From Candidatus Gastranaerophilales bacterium (GTDB lineage: Bacteria > Cyanobacteriota > Vampirovibrionia > Gastranaerophilales > Gastranaerophilaceae), in the NCBI GenBank assembly GCA_944326625.1, contig CALVER010000108.1, forward strand, positions 1-5,622: a stretch of 5,622 nucleotides of DNA. The letters run 5' to 3'. Under the pieces are notes generated by a model that saw only the letters and a list, made by a program, of their open reading frames with translations, searched no databases and was not told where the DNA came from. This document shows positions 1-5,622 of this stretch, piece by piece (position 1 is the stretch's first letter; the number at the start of each line of letters is the position of its first letter). A program made the position numbers and the translations under genes.

Positions 1-21
1 CGTCGACACCTCAGGATGACA
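1..21. repeat. Possible edge of a dispersed intergenic repeat
   Basis: The end sequence, with CGACACCTCAGGATGACA at 4-21, resembles from memory the CTCAGGATGACA-type repeats found scattered between genes in many bacterial genomes. Only one copy is visible, so repetition cannot be shown here. A repeat at this point would also explain why a contig might end here. Confidence 0.25.
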
Positions 22-49
22 TAAAAAATAATTACCTGCGGAGGTTAAG

Positions 50-103
50 CTACTGCCCCCCCCCCCTGGATGAAATGTAGTCATAATGCGTATTTGCGCC
101 CAT
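50..103 (-). CDS. Short frame with strong start signals, interrupted at a G11 tract (leader, phase-variable or broken gene)
   Basis: A 17-codon frame begins with ATG at 103 and reads MGANTHYDYISSRGGGQ before TAG at 52-50. It has a promoter and a GGAGG site at good distances, which is unusual for a meaningless frame. The last part is coded by eleven consecutive G. With ten G the frame would pass the stop and stay open to the left edge as SSLTSAGNYFLCHPEVST; with nine or twelve it stops at TAA (48-46). I do not recognise the peptide. It may be a leader peptide, the 5' end of a phase-variable gene currently off, a gene remnant, or a product of homopolymer miscounting. The part after the tract enters repeat-like sequence, so it may not be true coding sequence. 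Confidence 0.35.
   Translation of the reverse strand: MGANTHYDYISSRGGGQ
56..66. repeat. Homopolymer tract of 11 C (11 G on minus strand)
   Basis: Eleven uninterrupted C on the plus strand in otherwise AT-rich DNA. The tract falls within the first 20 codons of the minus-strand frame starting at 103. Long poly-G/C tracts slip during replication and serve as on/off switches in other bacteria; they are also prone to sequencing length errors. Confidence 0.9.
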
Positions 104-111
104 TTTTTTTA

Positions 112-116
112 CCTCC
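112..116 (-). promoter_or_regulatory. Strong ribosome binding site GGAGG for a downstream frame
   Basis: GGAGG on the minus strand, 8 nt before the ATG at 103-101 (spacer T plus seven A). It is the strongest Shine-Dalgarno match in the window, followed by an A-rich spacer, and marks the start of a further minus-strand gene beyond the operon. Confidence 0.65.
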
Positions 117-124
117 GTTTATCA

Positions 125-145
125 TGTTACAAATGTATTATAACA
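125..145. promoter_or_regulatory. Imperfect 21-bp dyad over the -10 and transcript start
   Basis: On the plus strand the left half TGTTACAAAT (125-134) and the reverse complement of the right half, TGTTATAATA (145-136), agree at 7 of 10 positions around G135. TGTTA/TAACA form the outer arms. It covers the predicted -10 and start point, where a repressor operator could sit. No known regulator is recognised, and the AT-rich context weakens the case. Confidence 0.2.
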
Positions 146-165
146 ATTTTATTTAATTTATGCAA
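137..165 (-). promoter_or_regulatory. Putative sigma-70-type promoter with extended -10
   Basis: On the minus strand, TTGCAT (165-160) is followed after 17 bp by TATAAT (142-137). A TG one base upstream of the hexamer (145-144) makes it an extended -10, TGTTATAAT. The -10 matches consensus perfectly; the -35 matches only TTG of TTGACA. It lies just after the metalloprotease stop and points at the ATG at 103, predicting a transcript start near 130 and a leader of about 27 nt. AT-rich DNA produces such matches by chance, but the correct spacing to a strong ribosome binding site raises confidence. Confidence 0.6.
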
Positions 166-171
166 TAAAAA

Positions 172-1479
172 TTATTTATCCACGCTTTTGTTGTGTTTAA
201 TTATGCTTATAAGTTCTGTCACATCCTGCGAGGGCTGAATACGTTGTGCAAGTTCCGCATATTCAAGTGCTGCGTCATATTTTTTCATATTCATATAGAT
301 ATACGCATAATTGTAGTAGATTATGAACTTTTCATTATCCGTATTGGCTGTATCAAGTGCGGATTGCAGGGCGTCAAGGGCTTTTTTGTATTCTTTCAGA
401 TCCGCGTAAGCTCCGGCAAGGTTTATGTAGCCGACTGCAATATCGGGTGATGAATTTATGTAATCTTTTGCTTCTTCTACTTTTTTCTGAGCAATTTCTT
501 CTCTGCTCCCGAGAATTACAGGTGTATAAATAAGTCCTTTTTTGGAGGTGTAAGGTTTATCGGTTATTGTGGGCTCCAGCATATAAAGAAGTTTTAACGT
601 GTTTACGTCATTTCCTGAAAGATAGTGAAAATCTTCCCTGTACGGCGTAAAAATGTCATTGCCTTGAGTCTGCAGGTACATCAAATCATCCGTGCTGTAG
701 CTGTGTCCCATAATCCCGAGCGCGTGACCCATTTCATGAAGGACGGTATTATAGACTTCTTTGTCTGAAAAATATTCTCCTGCAGGGTTTTTGTCATAAA
801 TTGTAATCTTCATGTTTTTGAGTCTGTGACCGGAGATTTTCGGGCTTGTGTAACCCACGACAAATTTACATACGCCGTTGTTGTCGCAAATATTATCGGG
901 CATTTTATCAAATTGGATTATAATTTGAGCGTTATTTTTCTTCTCAGTTGTTTTAAAGCTTACAAAGTCAACTGATTTGTCCCACTGACTGAGCGCTCTT
1001 GAAACTGCCGACGTATAGTAATCGGGCAGGCCGGTAAGATTTTTGAAGTCAATGTAAACTTTCAGCGGAAAAGAATTTTTGTTCCAGCGGATTATATTTG
1101 CATCCGAAGGAGCCTGTTCAATGTAGTTGTCTCCCATATTGGAGTGAATATTTCTTTTCCATTCGGTAATTTTATCGTGCGCCAAAATGCTTGCACTGTC
1201 ATCTTTGTCGTCGTTTGCGAATTTGTACATTGCTTTTTGGACTTTGTATGTCGGTTTAAGGTTAGCAAGAGTTTTTACGAAATAGTATCTGTAGTCTCTG
1301 TTGTCGTGCTTAAAAATCAGGGCTTTGTTGAAATATCCGAGTGCGGAGGTGTATTTTTGATCTTCAAACAATGCCTTACCGCGCCAGAAAAGAATTTTAG
1401 GCGTCAAAATCGTTGTTATGCCGTACGCGGCAATAATAACAATAATCCCTAAAAATAAATCCCTAGTTTTCAGGCTCAT
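172..1479 (-). CDS. Membrane-anchored matrixin-like zinc metalloprotease with TPR-like repeats
   Basis: Predicted peptidase of the metzincin clan (M10/matrixin-like), 435 residues; substrate unknown. After a basic start (MSLKTR) comes one hydrophobic helix at about 8-26, read as an uncleaved signal anchor with the rest outside the cytoplasm. A TPR-like helix pair follows (about 29-62), then the catalytic domain (about 118-300). The zinc site is HEMGHALGIMGHS (248-260), with ligands H248, H252 and probably H259 and catalytic E249. M267 in DDLMYLQ is the Met-turn, and LSGNDVNTLKLLY (287-299) matches the terminal helix of matrixins. Two more TPR motifs lie at about 346-380 and 384-416. There are only two cysteines, C198 and C204. 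No MMP-type cysteine-switch prodomain is seen. The start is fixed by AAAGGA 6 nt before the ATG, inside scpB, so expression is likely coupled to condensin. The fold call is firm; the role is unknown. Confidence 0.88.
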   Translation of the reverse strand: MSLKTRDLFLGIIVIIAAYGITTILTPKILFWRGKALFEDQKYTSALGYFNKALIFKHDNRDYRYYFVKTLANLKPTYKVQKAMYKFANDDKDDSASILAHDKITEWKRNIHSNMGDNYIEQAPSDANIIRWNKNSFPLKVYIDFKNLTGLPDYYTSAVSRALSQWDKSVDFVSFKTTEKKNNAQIIIQFDKMPDNICDNNGVCKFVVGYTSPKISGHRLKNMKITIYDKNPAGEYFSDKEVYNTVLHEMGHALGIMGHSYSTDDLMYLQTQGNDIFTPYREDFHYLSGNDVNTLKLLYMLEPTITDKPYTSKKGLIYTPVILGSREEIAQKKVEEAKDYINSSPDIAVGYINLAGAYADLKEYKKALDALQSALDTANTDNEKFIIYYNYAYIYMNMKKYDAALEYAELAQRIQPSQDVTELISIIKHNKSVDK

Positions 1480-1981
1480 CCTCTATCCTTTTTTCCAAAT
1501 CCAGCATTTTTGCAAGAGCTTTGGTGTCGCCTTTAAGCTTAAAGTATTCCGCAAATTTTGGTGTGGTTTTTAAGTTAAAGCTCCTGCCGTTTTTATCTTT
1601 TGTTCTTGAAATCAGACCTTTTTCCAAAAGCTCCTGAACATGTTCATAAGCGTTGGAGCCGCGCATATCTTTCAGCGCGGATTGCCTTATGGGTTCTTTT
1701 AGCGCTATAACTGAAAGTGTTCTTAAGACCGCGGGTTTTAACTCAACAGGACAAAGCTTTTCGACAATATCCATGTGTTCTTCCTTAACCTGCAGAATAT
1801 AGCCGTTTTCATCGTCAATTTCCAGCGCGCCGTCGCGGGAAGAGTAATCCATAATTAAATCAAGCAAAGCTTCTTCAACGGCTTCCGTGTCTGTTTCAAG
1901 AATTTCCGCGATTTCTTTTGCGCTTAAAGCTTTAGCTGTCGTGAACAAAACAGCTTCAATTCTGGATTTCAGCTGTTCCAT
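1463..1981 (-). CDS. scpB: Segregation and condensation protein B
   Basis: ScpB dimerises and binds the central part of ScpA, regulating the SMC-ScpA ring. The product has 172 residues, close to the usual 170-200, and consists of two winged-helix domains. The first is about 1-75 (IEAVLFTTAKALSAKEIAEIL, split at 8-28, then a strand pair ending GYILQVKEEH). The second is about 78-150 and carries the family hallmark: LRTLSVIALKEPIRQ (86-100), RGSNAYEHVQELLEKGLI (107-124), then GRSFNLKTTPKFAEYF (132-147), matching the usual GRP.lY.TT..F block. The family Pro after GR is Ser here. The start is supported by AAGGAG 6 nt upstream of the ATG, inside scpA. The stop lies 17 nt inside the next gene. The gene is third in the smc-scpA-scpB operon. 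Confidence 0.96.
   Translation of the reverse strand: MEQLKSRIEAVLFTTAKALSAKEIAEILETDTEAVEEALLDLIMDYSSRDGALEIDDENGYILQVKEEHMDIVEKLCPVELKPAVLRTLSVIALKEPIRQSALKDMRGSNAYEHVQELLEKGLISRTKDKNGRSFNLKTTPKFAEYFKLKGDTKALAKMLDLEKRIEDEPEN
1486..1491 (-). promoter_or_regulatory. Ribosome binding site of the metalloprotease gene
   Basis: AAAGGA on the minus strand, 6 nt from the ATG at 1479-1477, inside the last codons of scpB. The spacing equals that of scpB and decides the start, which places the basic N-terminus directly before the membrane helix. Confidence 0.75.
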
Positions 1982-2804
1982 TTTCTTCTCCTTCTCGTGC
2001 GGGTGCTCCTTTTACAACGTACAAATCAGAATAAAATTTGTCCTGTTTTAAATCATAATCGGTTTCGGCCGTCAAAAACAAAAGTGCTATATATGCGCTT
2101 ATTTTATCCATGCCGAGCAAAGTGAGTTCATTCAATTCAATTTTTTCTTCGCGTTCAAAAATCTGCGATAAATTTTCTTTCAGCTTCAAAACGCAATCTT
2201 CAATATATTCTTCGTGCGCCAGATTTATAATATCATCCGGTGTAAACCTTGAATAAGACTGCACTCTGCGTCTGGCTCTTTCATGCGCCTGCTGCAGCGA
2301 CTGTTTTTTCTCTAATTTTTCGTAAAACTGTAATTGTCTGATTAAATCACGCAGGGTTACAACGCGGTTTCTGTTAAGTCTTACGCTTGTGCGTCTTTGC
2401 AGAACATCGTCAATTGATACGACATTGCTTGTCGGCATGAATTCTTCATCTTGGGGATATTCAACAATAAATCCGTCATCGTCGTATTCAAGCCCTTCGG
2501 TGTAATCGGGTTCGCCGATTTGTAAAATTTCTTCATTACCTTCAAGAACATTTGATTTTAATTTAAGAAGAACTGCTGCAAAAAGAAATGTTCTTCCCGT
2601 CAGGCGCAGGTTTTGAGATTTCATCTCGCAGATATGCGCGAGGTATTTATCCGTAACATCAATAATATCAACGTTCCACGGATCAATTTTTCCTGCTTTT
2701 GCCATGGAAACAAGGATACCGATGCCTTCATCTTCATTAGTTTGAACTAATTCGGGGAGGGTTGTACTGTTGATGTCGTAATGTATTGCTGCCTCGTTAT
2801 TCAT
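1956..2804 (-). CDS. scpA: Segregation and condensation protein A (kleisin)
   Basis: Kleisin subunit that bridges the two SMC heads and binds ScpB, closing the condensin ring. The protein has 282 residues, typical for the family. The N-terminal SMC-neck-binding helical region covers about 20-90, with KIDPWNVDIIDVTDKYL (39-55) and the conserved helix LTGRTFLFAAVLLKLKS (68-84). An acidic linker follows (about 98-122). The central region (about 130-220) is helical and rich in Arg, Lys and Glu. The C-terminal winged helix that contacts the other SMC head spans about 222-265, with FLTAETDYDLKQDKFYSDLYV split around 243-263. The ATG lies inside the end of smc. Only a weak AAGAG (2812-2808), 3 nt from the ATG, precedes it, so translation probably depends on ribosomes finishing smc. 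The 3' end overlaps scpB by 26 nt. The IDPWNV form recalls cyanobacterial-lineage ScpA. Confidence 0.96.
   Translation of the reverse strand: MNNEAAIHYDINSTTLPELVQTNEDEGIGILVSMAKAGKIDPWNVDIIDVTDKYLAHICEMKSQNLRLTGRTFLFAAVLLKLKSNVLEGNEEILQIGEPDYTEGLEYDDDGFIVEYPQDEEFMPTSNVVSIDDVLQRRTSVRLNRNRVVTLRDLIRQLQFYEKLEKKQSLQQAHERARRRVQSYSRFTPDDIINLAHEEYIEDCVLKLKENLSQIFEREEKIELNELTLLGMDKISAYIALLFLTAETDYDLKQDKFYSDLYVVKGAPAREGEENGTAEIQN
1988..1993 (-). promoter_or_regulatory. Ribosome binding site of scpB
   Basis: AAGGAG on the minus strand, 6 nt from the scpB ATG (1981-1979). It lies wholly inside scpA coding sequence and supports this ATG as the real start despite the 26-nt overlap. Confidence 0.8.
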
Positions 2805-5622
2805 CGTCTCTTAATTTAATCCCTGTAACTCTTGTGATGCCTTTTTCTTTTTGCGTAACACCGATTGTCCTATTAGCTGATTCTATCATAGGTTTTCTGT
2901 GACTAACTACTATAAATTGCGTATCTTTTGACTGGTTCTGCACCATATGGGCGATACGTTCAACGTTCATTGTGTCGAGGCTGGCATCAACCTCGTCAAA
3001 TGCGTAGAAAGGCGCCGGCATATAGCGTTGAATTGCAAATACAAATGCCAAAGCGGTTAAAGATTTTTCGCCGCCTGACATACTTTCAAGCCTTTGAAGT
3101 TTTTTATCTCTTGGCTGAGCTTCAATTGTCAGACCGCCCGAGAGCGGGTCATCAGGATTTTCAAGCTTTAATTCGCCTTCACCTTCCGAGAGCTGGTGGA
3201 AAACATCTTTGAAGTTTTCATTTATGTTGTTGTAAGTTTTCATAAATGTTTCTTTTTTAAGCTGTTCATAGCCGTGCATTCTGTCAAGAATTTCTTTCCT
3301 TTCTTTTGAAAGGGTTTCAATCTGGAGTTTTAGTTCTTCCTGACGGGCAAGAACTTCTTCATACGCCGCAAGCGCGCGCATGTTGACGTCGCCCAATTCT
3401 TCCATTCTGCGTTCCAGTCGCTGAATTTTTGACGTGATTTCATCTATTGAAATGTTAACCGGTTCAAGTTTGTTAATTTCAACGCCGGAATTTTCCAGAA
3501 CTTCGCGCGCCTGATCCATTTGCGGTTCAAGCTCTCTGCGGCGGGCTTTGAAAGATTCAATCTGTTCCGCAATTCGTTCAATATCGGTTGTTTTGATGTG
3601 TTTTTGTTTCTCCAGTTCGATTAAATCATTGTTAATCTCATCACGTTCTTTTAGCAATTTGCCGAGTTTTTCTTCGATTTCGTCAATTTGCTCTTTTAAA
3701 CCTTCAATTTTTTGGTTCAAAACTTCGATATCTGCTTTGTATTGCGTTTTATCTTCTTCAAGCTTCAAATTATTTTTTTCTATTGAATCAATTTCTTCGT
3801 TTTTGGTTTCAATTAAATTGACGTGGAAAGTAATCTGGCGGTTAAGCTCATTCACGTCATTATTTGCATTCATAAGGTTTGTCTGCAGACGTTTTATTTC
3901 AAATTCAACGCCTTCGGTTTTTTCTTTGAGTTCTTTTAAATCCTTGTCGTTAATGAGTTTTTCAACTTCTTCAATCTGAGTTTGAGCGGTTGAAATTTTT
4001 TCTAAGATTTGAACGTGATTTTCTTCCATTTTATCAAGTTTTTTGTTCAAATCCTCAATTTTTGGTGCCGTAATTTTAATAAATTCAGCTTTTTCTGCCA
4101 GAATTGTTTCGCTCTGATCATAATTTTTATTCATACTGTCGAGTTCGATTTTTGATTTGCTGAATTCACTCATTGAGTCTGAATAATTTGTTCTGACAGT
4201 ATCAAGTTTCTGTTCAAGTTCTGTTTTTTTCTTTTCCAGTGCGGACAATTTATCTTCCATATCTTTCAGTCTGATTTTGAAAGTTTCAAGCTCCGCATCG
4301 TCATTCTGGCTGAAGCTTAAGCCCGTACGTCTGACTGAACCGCCGGTGATTGAACCTGATTTTTCAAAAAGTTCGCCCTGTAAAGTTACCATACGGTATC
4401 TTCCGATAAGCTTTTTGGCGCATTCCATATCCTCGACAACAAGCGTATCGCCTACTGCGTAGAAAAACGCGTTCAGGTATTTGTCCTCAAAGTCTACAAG
4501 ATTTATTGCAAAATCAATTACGCCTTTGTCCTTTGGCAATTGAAGTTTTGCGGGAGCTTTTTGAACTTTATTCAGCGGAATAAACGTTGCTCTGCCCGCA
4601 TTTGAAGATTTTAAAAGTTCAATTGCAACTGATGCAACATGTTCATCATCAACGACCAGATGAGCCATTCTGCCGCCGAAAGCAACTTCCATTGCTGTTG
4701 AATATTCTTTATCAACCGTGCCGAGTTTTACAAGCGGGGCGTGGACGCCTTTGAGGTTCGCGCCCATAATTGTATCTATTGCGCGTCCGAAATTCGCATC
4801 TTCAAAGGCTTGTTTTTTAGCTTCCATTGATGAAATTTTTCTGTATGCCATTTGAATATTGTAATTCAGGTCATTAATCTCATTTTTTGTTGTATCCAAA
4901 TCGTGCAGGGTGTTTTGCTGAATAATTTTAAAATCCTGCAGCTCTTTTTCTAATTGTTCAACAAGTTCTTTTTTTAAGGATTGATTTTCGCTGAAGTTCC
5001 GCTTCATTTCTTCAAGTTCGGCAAGCTTGGCTTTGGCTTCATCAAGTTCTTTTTGAAGATTTTTAAGCTCATTTTCAAGCGGCAGACGTTCTTTTATCAA
5101 ACTGTTTTCTTTGTCTTGAAGGTTTTCAAGCTCTTTTCTTAATGTGTTTCTGCGCTCAATATGCTGGTCTGCGGTCGCATTAAGACCTGTCATGTCCTCT
5201 AAGATTTTCTTTAATTCTTCGTTTTTGTCTGCAATATTTTTTTCAATAAGTTTGATTTCATCATTTTTAAGGTTTATTTTTAACTTGAAATCTTCGATTT
5301 TGTGATTGAAAGTTTCTATGCCGTTTTTGGCGTTTTCAATTGAGCGGAGTCCGTCGTGGATTTGTTTGTCGGCATAAATAGTTGCGTTATTTTTTCTGTC
5401 AATTTCGCCTTTTAATTCTTCTTCCTGTTTCTTTAAATTAATCTGCTGCTGTTCGCCTTCTTCTTTTAATTTGTCGGAAATCTCCTGATATTTTTGTTTA
5501 ATCAAATTCAGACGCTCGTCCAAATCCTTGCTTTTAACTTCTTCTTCTTTTTTCTTTTTGGTAAATTCAAGGATATTTTCATGTGCCTGTTCAAGATTTC
5601 TTTTTATGTCAAAAAAGCGGAC
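2797..5622 (-). CDS. smc: Chromosome partition protein SMC, 5'-truncated by window edge
   Basis: ATPase subunit of the bacterial condensin; it dimerises and, with ScpA and ScpB, organises and segregates the chromosome in the cytoplasm. The frame is open to the window end and gives 941 residues starting VRFFDIKRNLEQAHENI. In fragment numbering: N-side coiled-coil arm about 1-270; hinge about 275-434, with LKGVHAPLV, GRATFIPL and GSITGGS; C-side coiled coil about 435-740; C-terminal ATPase head with signature SMSGGEK (847-853), Walker B FYAFDEVD (872-879), D-loop ASLD (880-883) and H-loop His908 in VVSHRKPM. The N-terminal head with Walker A lies outside; against a usual length near 1,180, about 230-240 residues are missing. 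A TTG codon at 5523-5521 could be taken as a start but is internal, because coiled coil continues upstream. The stop overlaps the scpA start by 8 nt (ATGAATAA). Identity is certain; no frameshift is seen. Confidence 0.98.
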   Translation of the reverse strand, partial: VRFFDIKRNLEQAHENILEFTKKKKEEEVKSKDLDERLNLIKQKYQEISDKLKEEGEQQQINLKKQEEELKGEIDRKNNATIYADKQIHDGLRSIENAKNGIETFNHKIEDFKLKINLKNDEIKLIEKNIADKNEELKKILEDMTGLNATADQHIERRNTLRKELENLQDKENSLIKERLPLENELKNLQKELDEAKAKLAELEEMKRNFSENQSLKKELVEQLEKELQDFKIIQQNTLHDLDTTKNEINDLNYNIQMAYRKISSMEAKKQAFEDANFGRAIDTIMGANLKGVHAPLVKLGTVDKEYSTAMEVAFGGRMAHLVVDDEHVASVAIELLKSSNAGRATFIPLNKVQKAPAKLQLPKDKGVIDFAINLVDFEDKYLNAFFYAVGDTLVVEDMECAKKLIGRYRMVTLQGELFEKSGSITGGSVRRTGLSFSQNDDAELETFKIRLKDMEDKLSALEKKKTELEQKLDTVRTNYSDSMSEFSKSKIELDSMNKNYDQSETILAEKAEFIKITAPKIEDLNKKLDKMEENHVQILEKISTAQTQIEEVEKLINDKDLKELKEKTEGVEFEIKRLQTNLMNANNDVNELNRQITFHVNLIETKNEEIDSIEKNNLKLEEDKTQYKADIEVLNQKIEGLKEQIDEIEEKLGKLLKERDEINNDLIELEKQKHIKTTDIERIAEQIESFKARRRELEPQMDQAREVLENSGVEINKLEPVNISIDEITSKIQRLERRMEELGDVNMRALAAYEEVLARQEELKLQIETLSKERKEILDRMHGYEQLKKETFMKTYNNINENFKDVFHQLSEGEGELKLENPDDPLSGGLTIEAQPRDKKLQRLESMSGGEKSLTALAFVFAIQRYMPAPFYAFDEVDASLDTMNVERIAHMVQNQSKDTQFIVVSHRKPMIESANRTIGVTQKEKGITRVTGIKLRDDE

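Larger units (their letters stand above)
39..117 (-). promoter_or_regulatory. Inverted repeat able to pair the ribosome binding site with a downstream anti-SD copy
   Basis: CGGAGGT (minus strand 117-111, containing the ribosome binding site) has an exact reverse complement, ACCTCCG, at 45-39, about 65 nt further along the same predicted transcript. The 7-bp GC-rich helix could hide the ribosome binding site. The intervening stretch holds the start codon and the G tract. This may be chance. Confidence 0.25.

Noticed and set aside
3..80. Plus-strand frame open from the left edge, ending TAG at 78-80
   Set aside because: It gives about 25 residues with a poly-Pro stretch from the C tract and starts in repeat-like DNA; the minus-strand start signals are stronger. 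A real gene 3' end cannot be fully excluded.
104..171. Rho-independent terminator after the protease gene
   Set aside because: The stretch is AT-rich with only weak TGTTA/TAACA pairing, no GC-rich stem and no following U run; the operon may read through into the next gene or end in another way.
1..171. tRNA, small RNA or CRISPR in the non-coding end
   Set aside because: No cloverleaf arms, no repeated units with spacers and no conserved RNA motif could be seen.
193..450. Plus-strand frame opposite the TPR end of the protease gene
   Set aside because: It is antisense to a well-supported gene, and its protein resembles no family I recognise.
1144..1452. Plus-strand frame of 102 codons opposite the protease N-terminus
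   Set aside because: It is antisense to a coding region with a clear membrane helix and TPR; no recognisable domain.
2928..3212. Plus-strand frame opposite the SMC ATPase head
   Set aside because: The minus strand there encodes the conserved signature and Walker B motifs, so the plus frame is a shadow.
3548..3979. Plus-strand frame of 143 codons, rich in Ser and Phe
   Set aside because: It is the antisense of the Glu/Lys-rich SMC coiled coil, which yields low-complexity Ser/Phe/Leu sequence; no family resemblance.
4277..4462. Plus-strand frame opposite the end of the SMC hinge
   Set aside because: It lies wholly antisense to conserved hinge sequence and shows no domain of its own.
5521..5523. 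TTG codon as a possible start of smc
   Set aside because: The frame is open for 33 more codons to the window edge and encodes plausible SMC coiled coil, and the ATPase N-terminus must lie further upstream.

Overview
The window is AT-rich bacterial DNA with every recognisable gene on the minus strand. It looks like the edge of a contig or an excerpt of one: the largest gene runs off the right end, and the left end stops inside a short intergenic or leader region. The SMC C-terminus (RTIGVTQ then VTGIKL) and the ScpA motif IDPWNV...IDV..KYL resemble, from memory, cyanobacterial-lineage versions of these proteins. Together with the low GC this suggests a non-photosynthetic relative of Cyanobacteria (Melainabacteria/Vampirovibrionia, such as gut Gastranaerophilales). 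That placement is inference, not shown by the sequence.

Layout in the direction of transcription (right to left): smc, missing its 5' end (2797-5622); scpA (1956-2804); scpB (1463-1981); then a membrane-anchored metzincin-type zinc protease flanked by TPR-like repeats (172-1479). Each gene overlaps the next, by 8, 26 and 17 nt, so the four are almost certainly one translationally coupled operon. The first three encode the complete bacterial condensin: the SMC ATPase, the kleisin ScpA and the winged-helix partner ScpB, which compact and segregate the chromosome. The fourth gene has no known link to condensin; its active site is predicted to lie outside the cytoplasm, so shared expression rather than physical partnership is the simplest reading.

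The leftmost 171 bases contain a convincing minus-strand start: TTGCAT, 17 bp, an extended -10 TGTTATAAT, then GGAGG and an ATG at 103-101. The resulting reading frame runs into an 11-G homopolymer after 12 codons and stops two codons past it. Losing one G would keep the frame open to the window edge. This is either a phase-variable tract, a decayed gene, a short leader, or a homopolymer miscount. The outermost ~21 bases look like part of a dispersed repeat.
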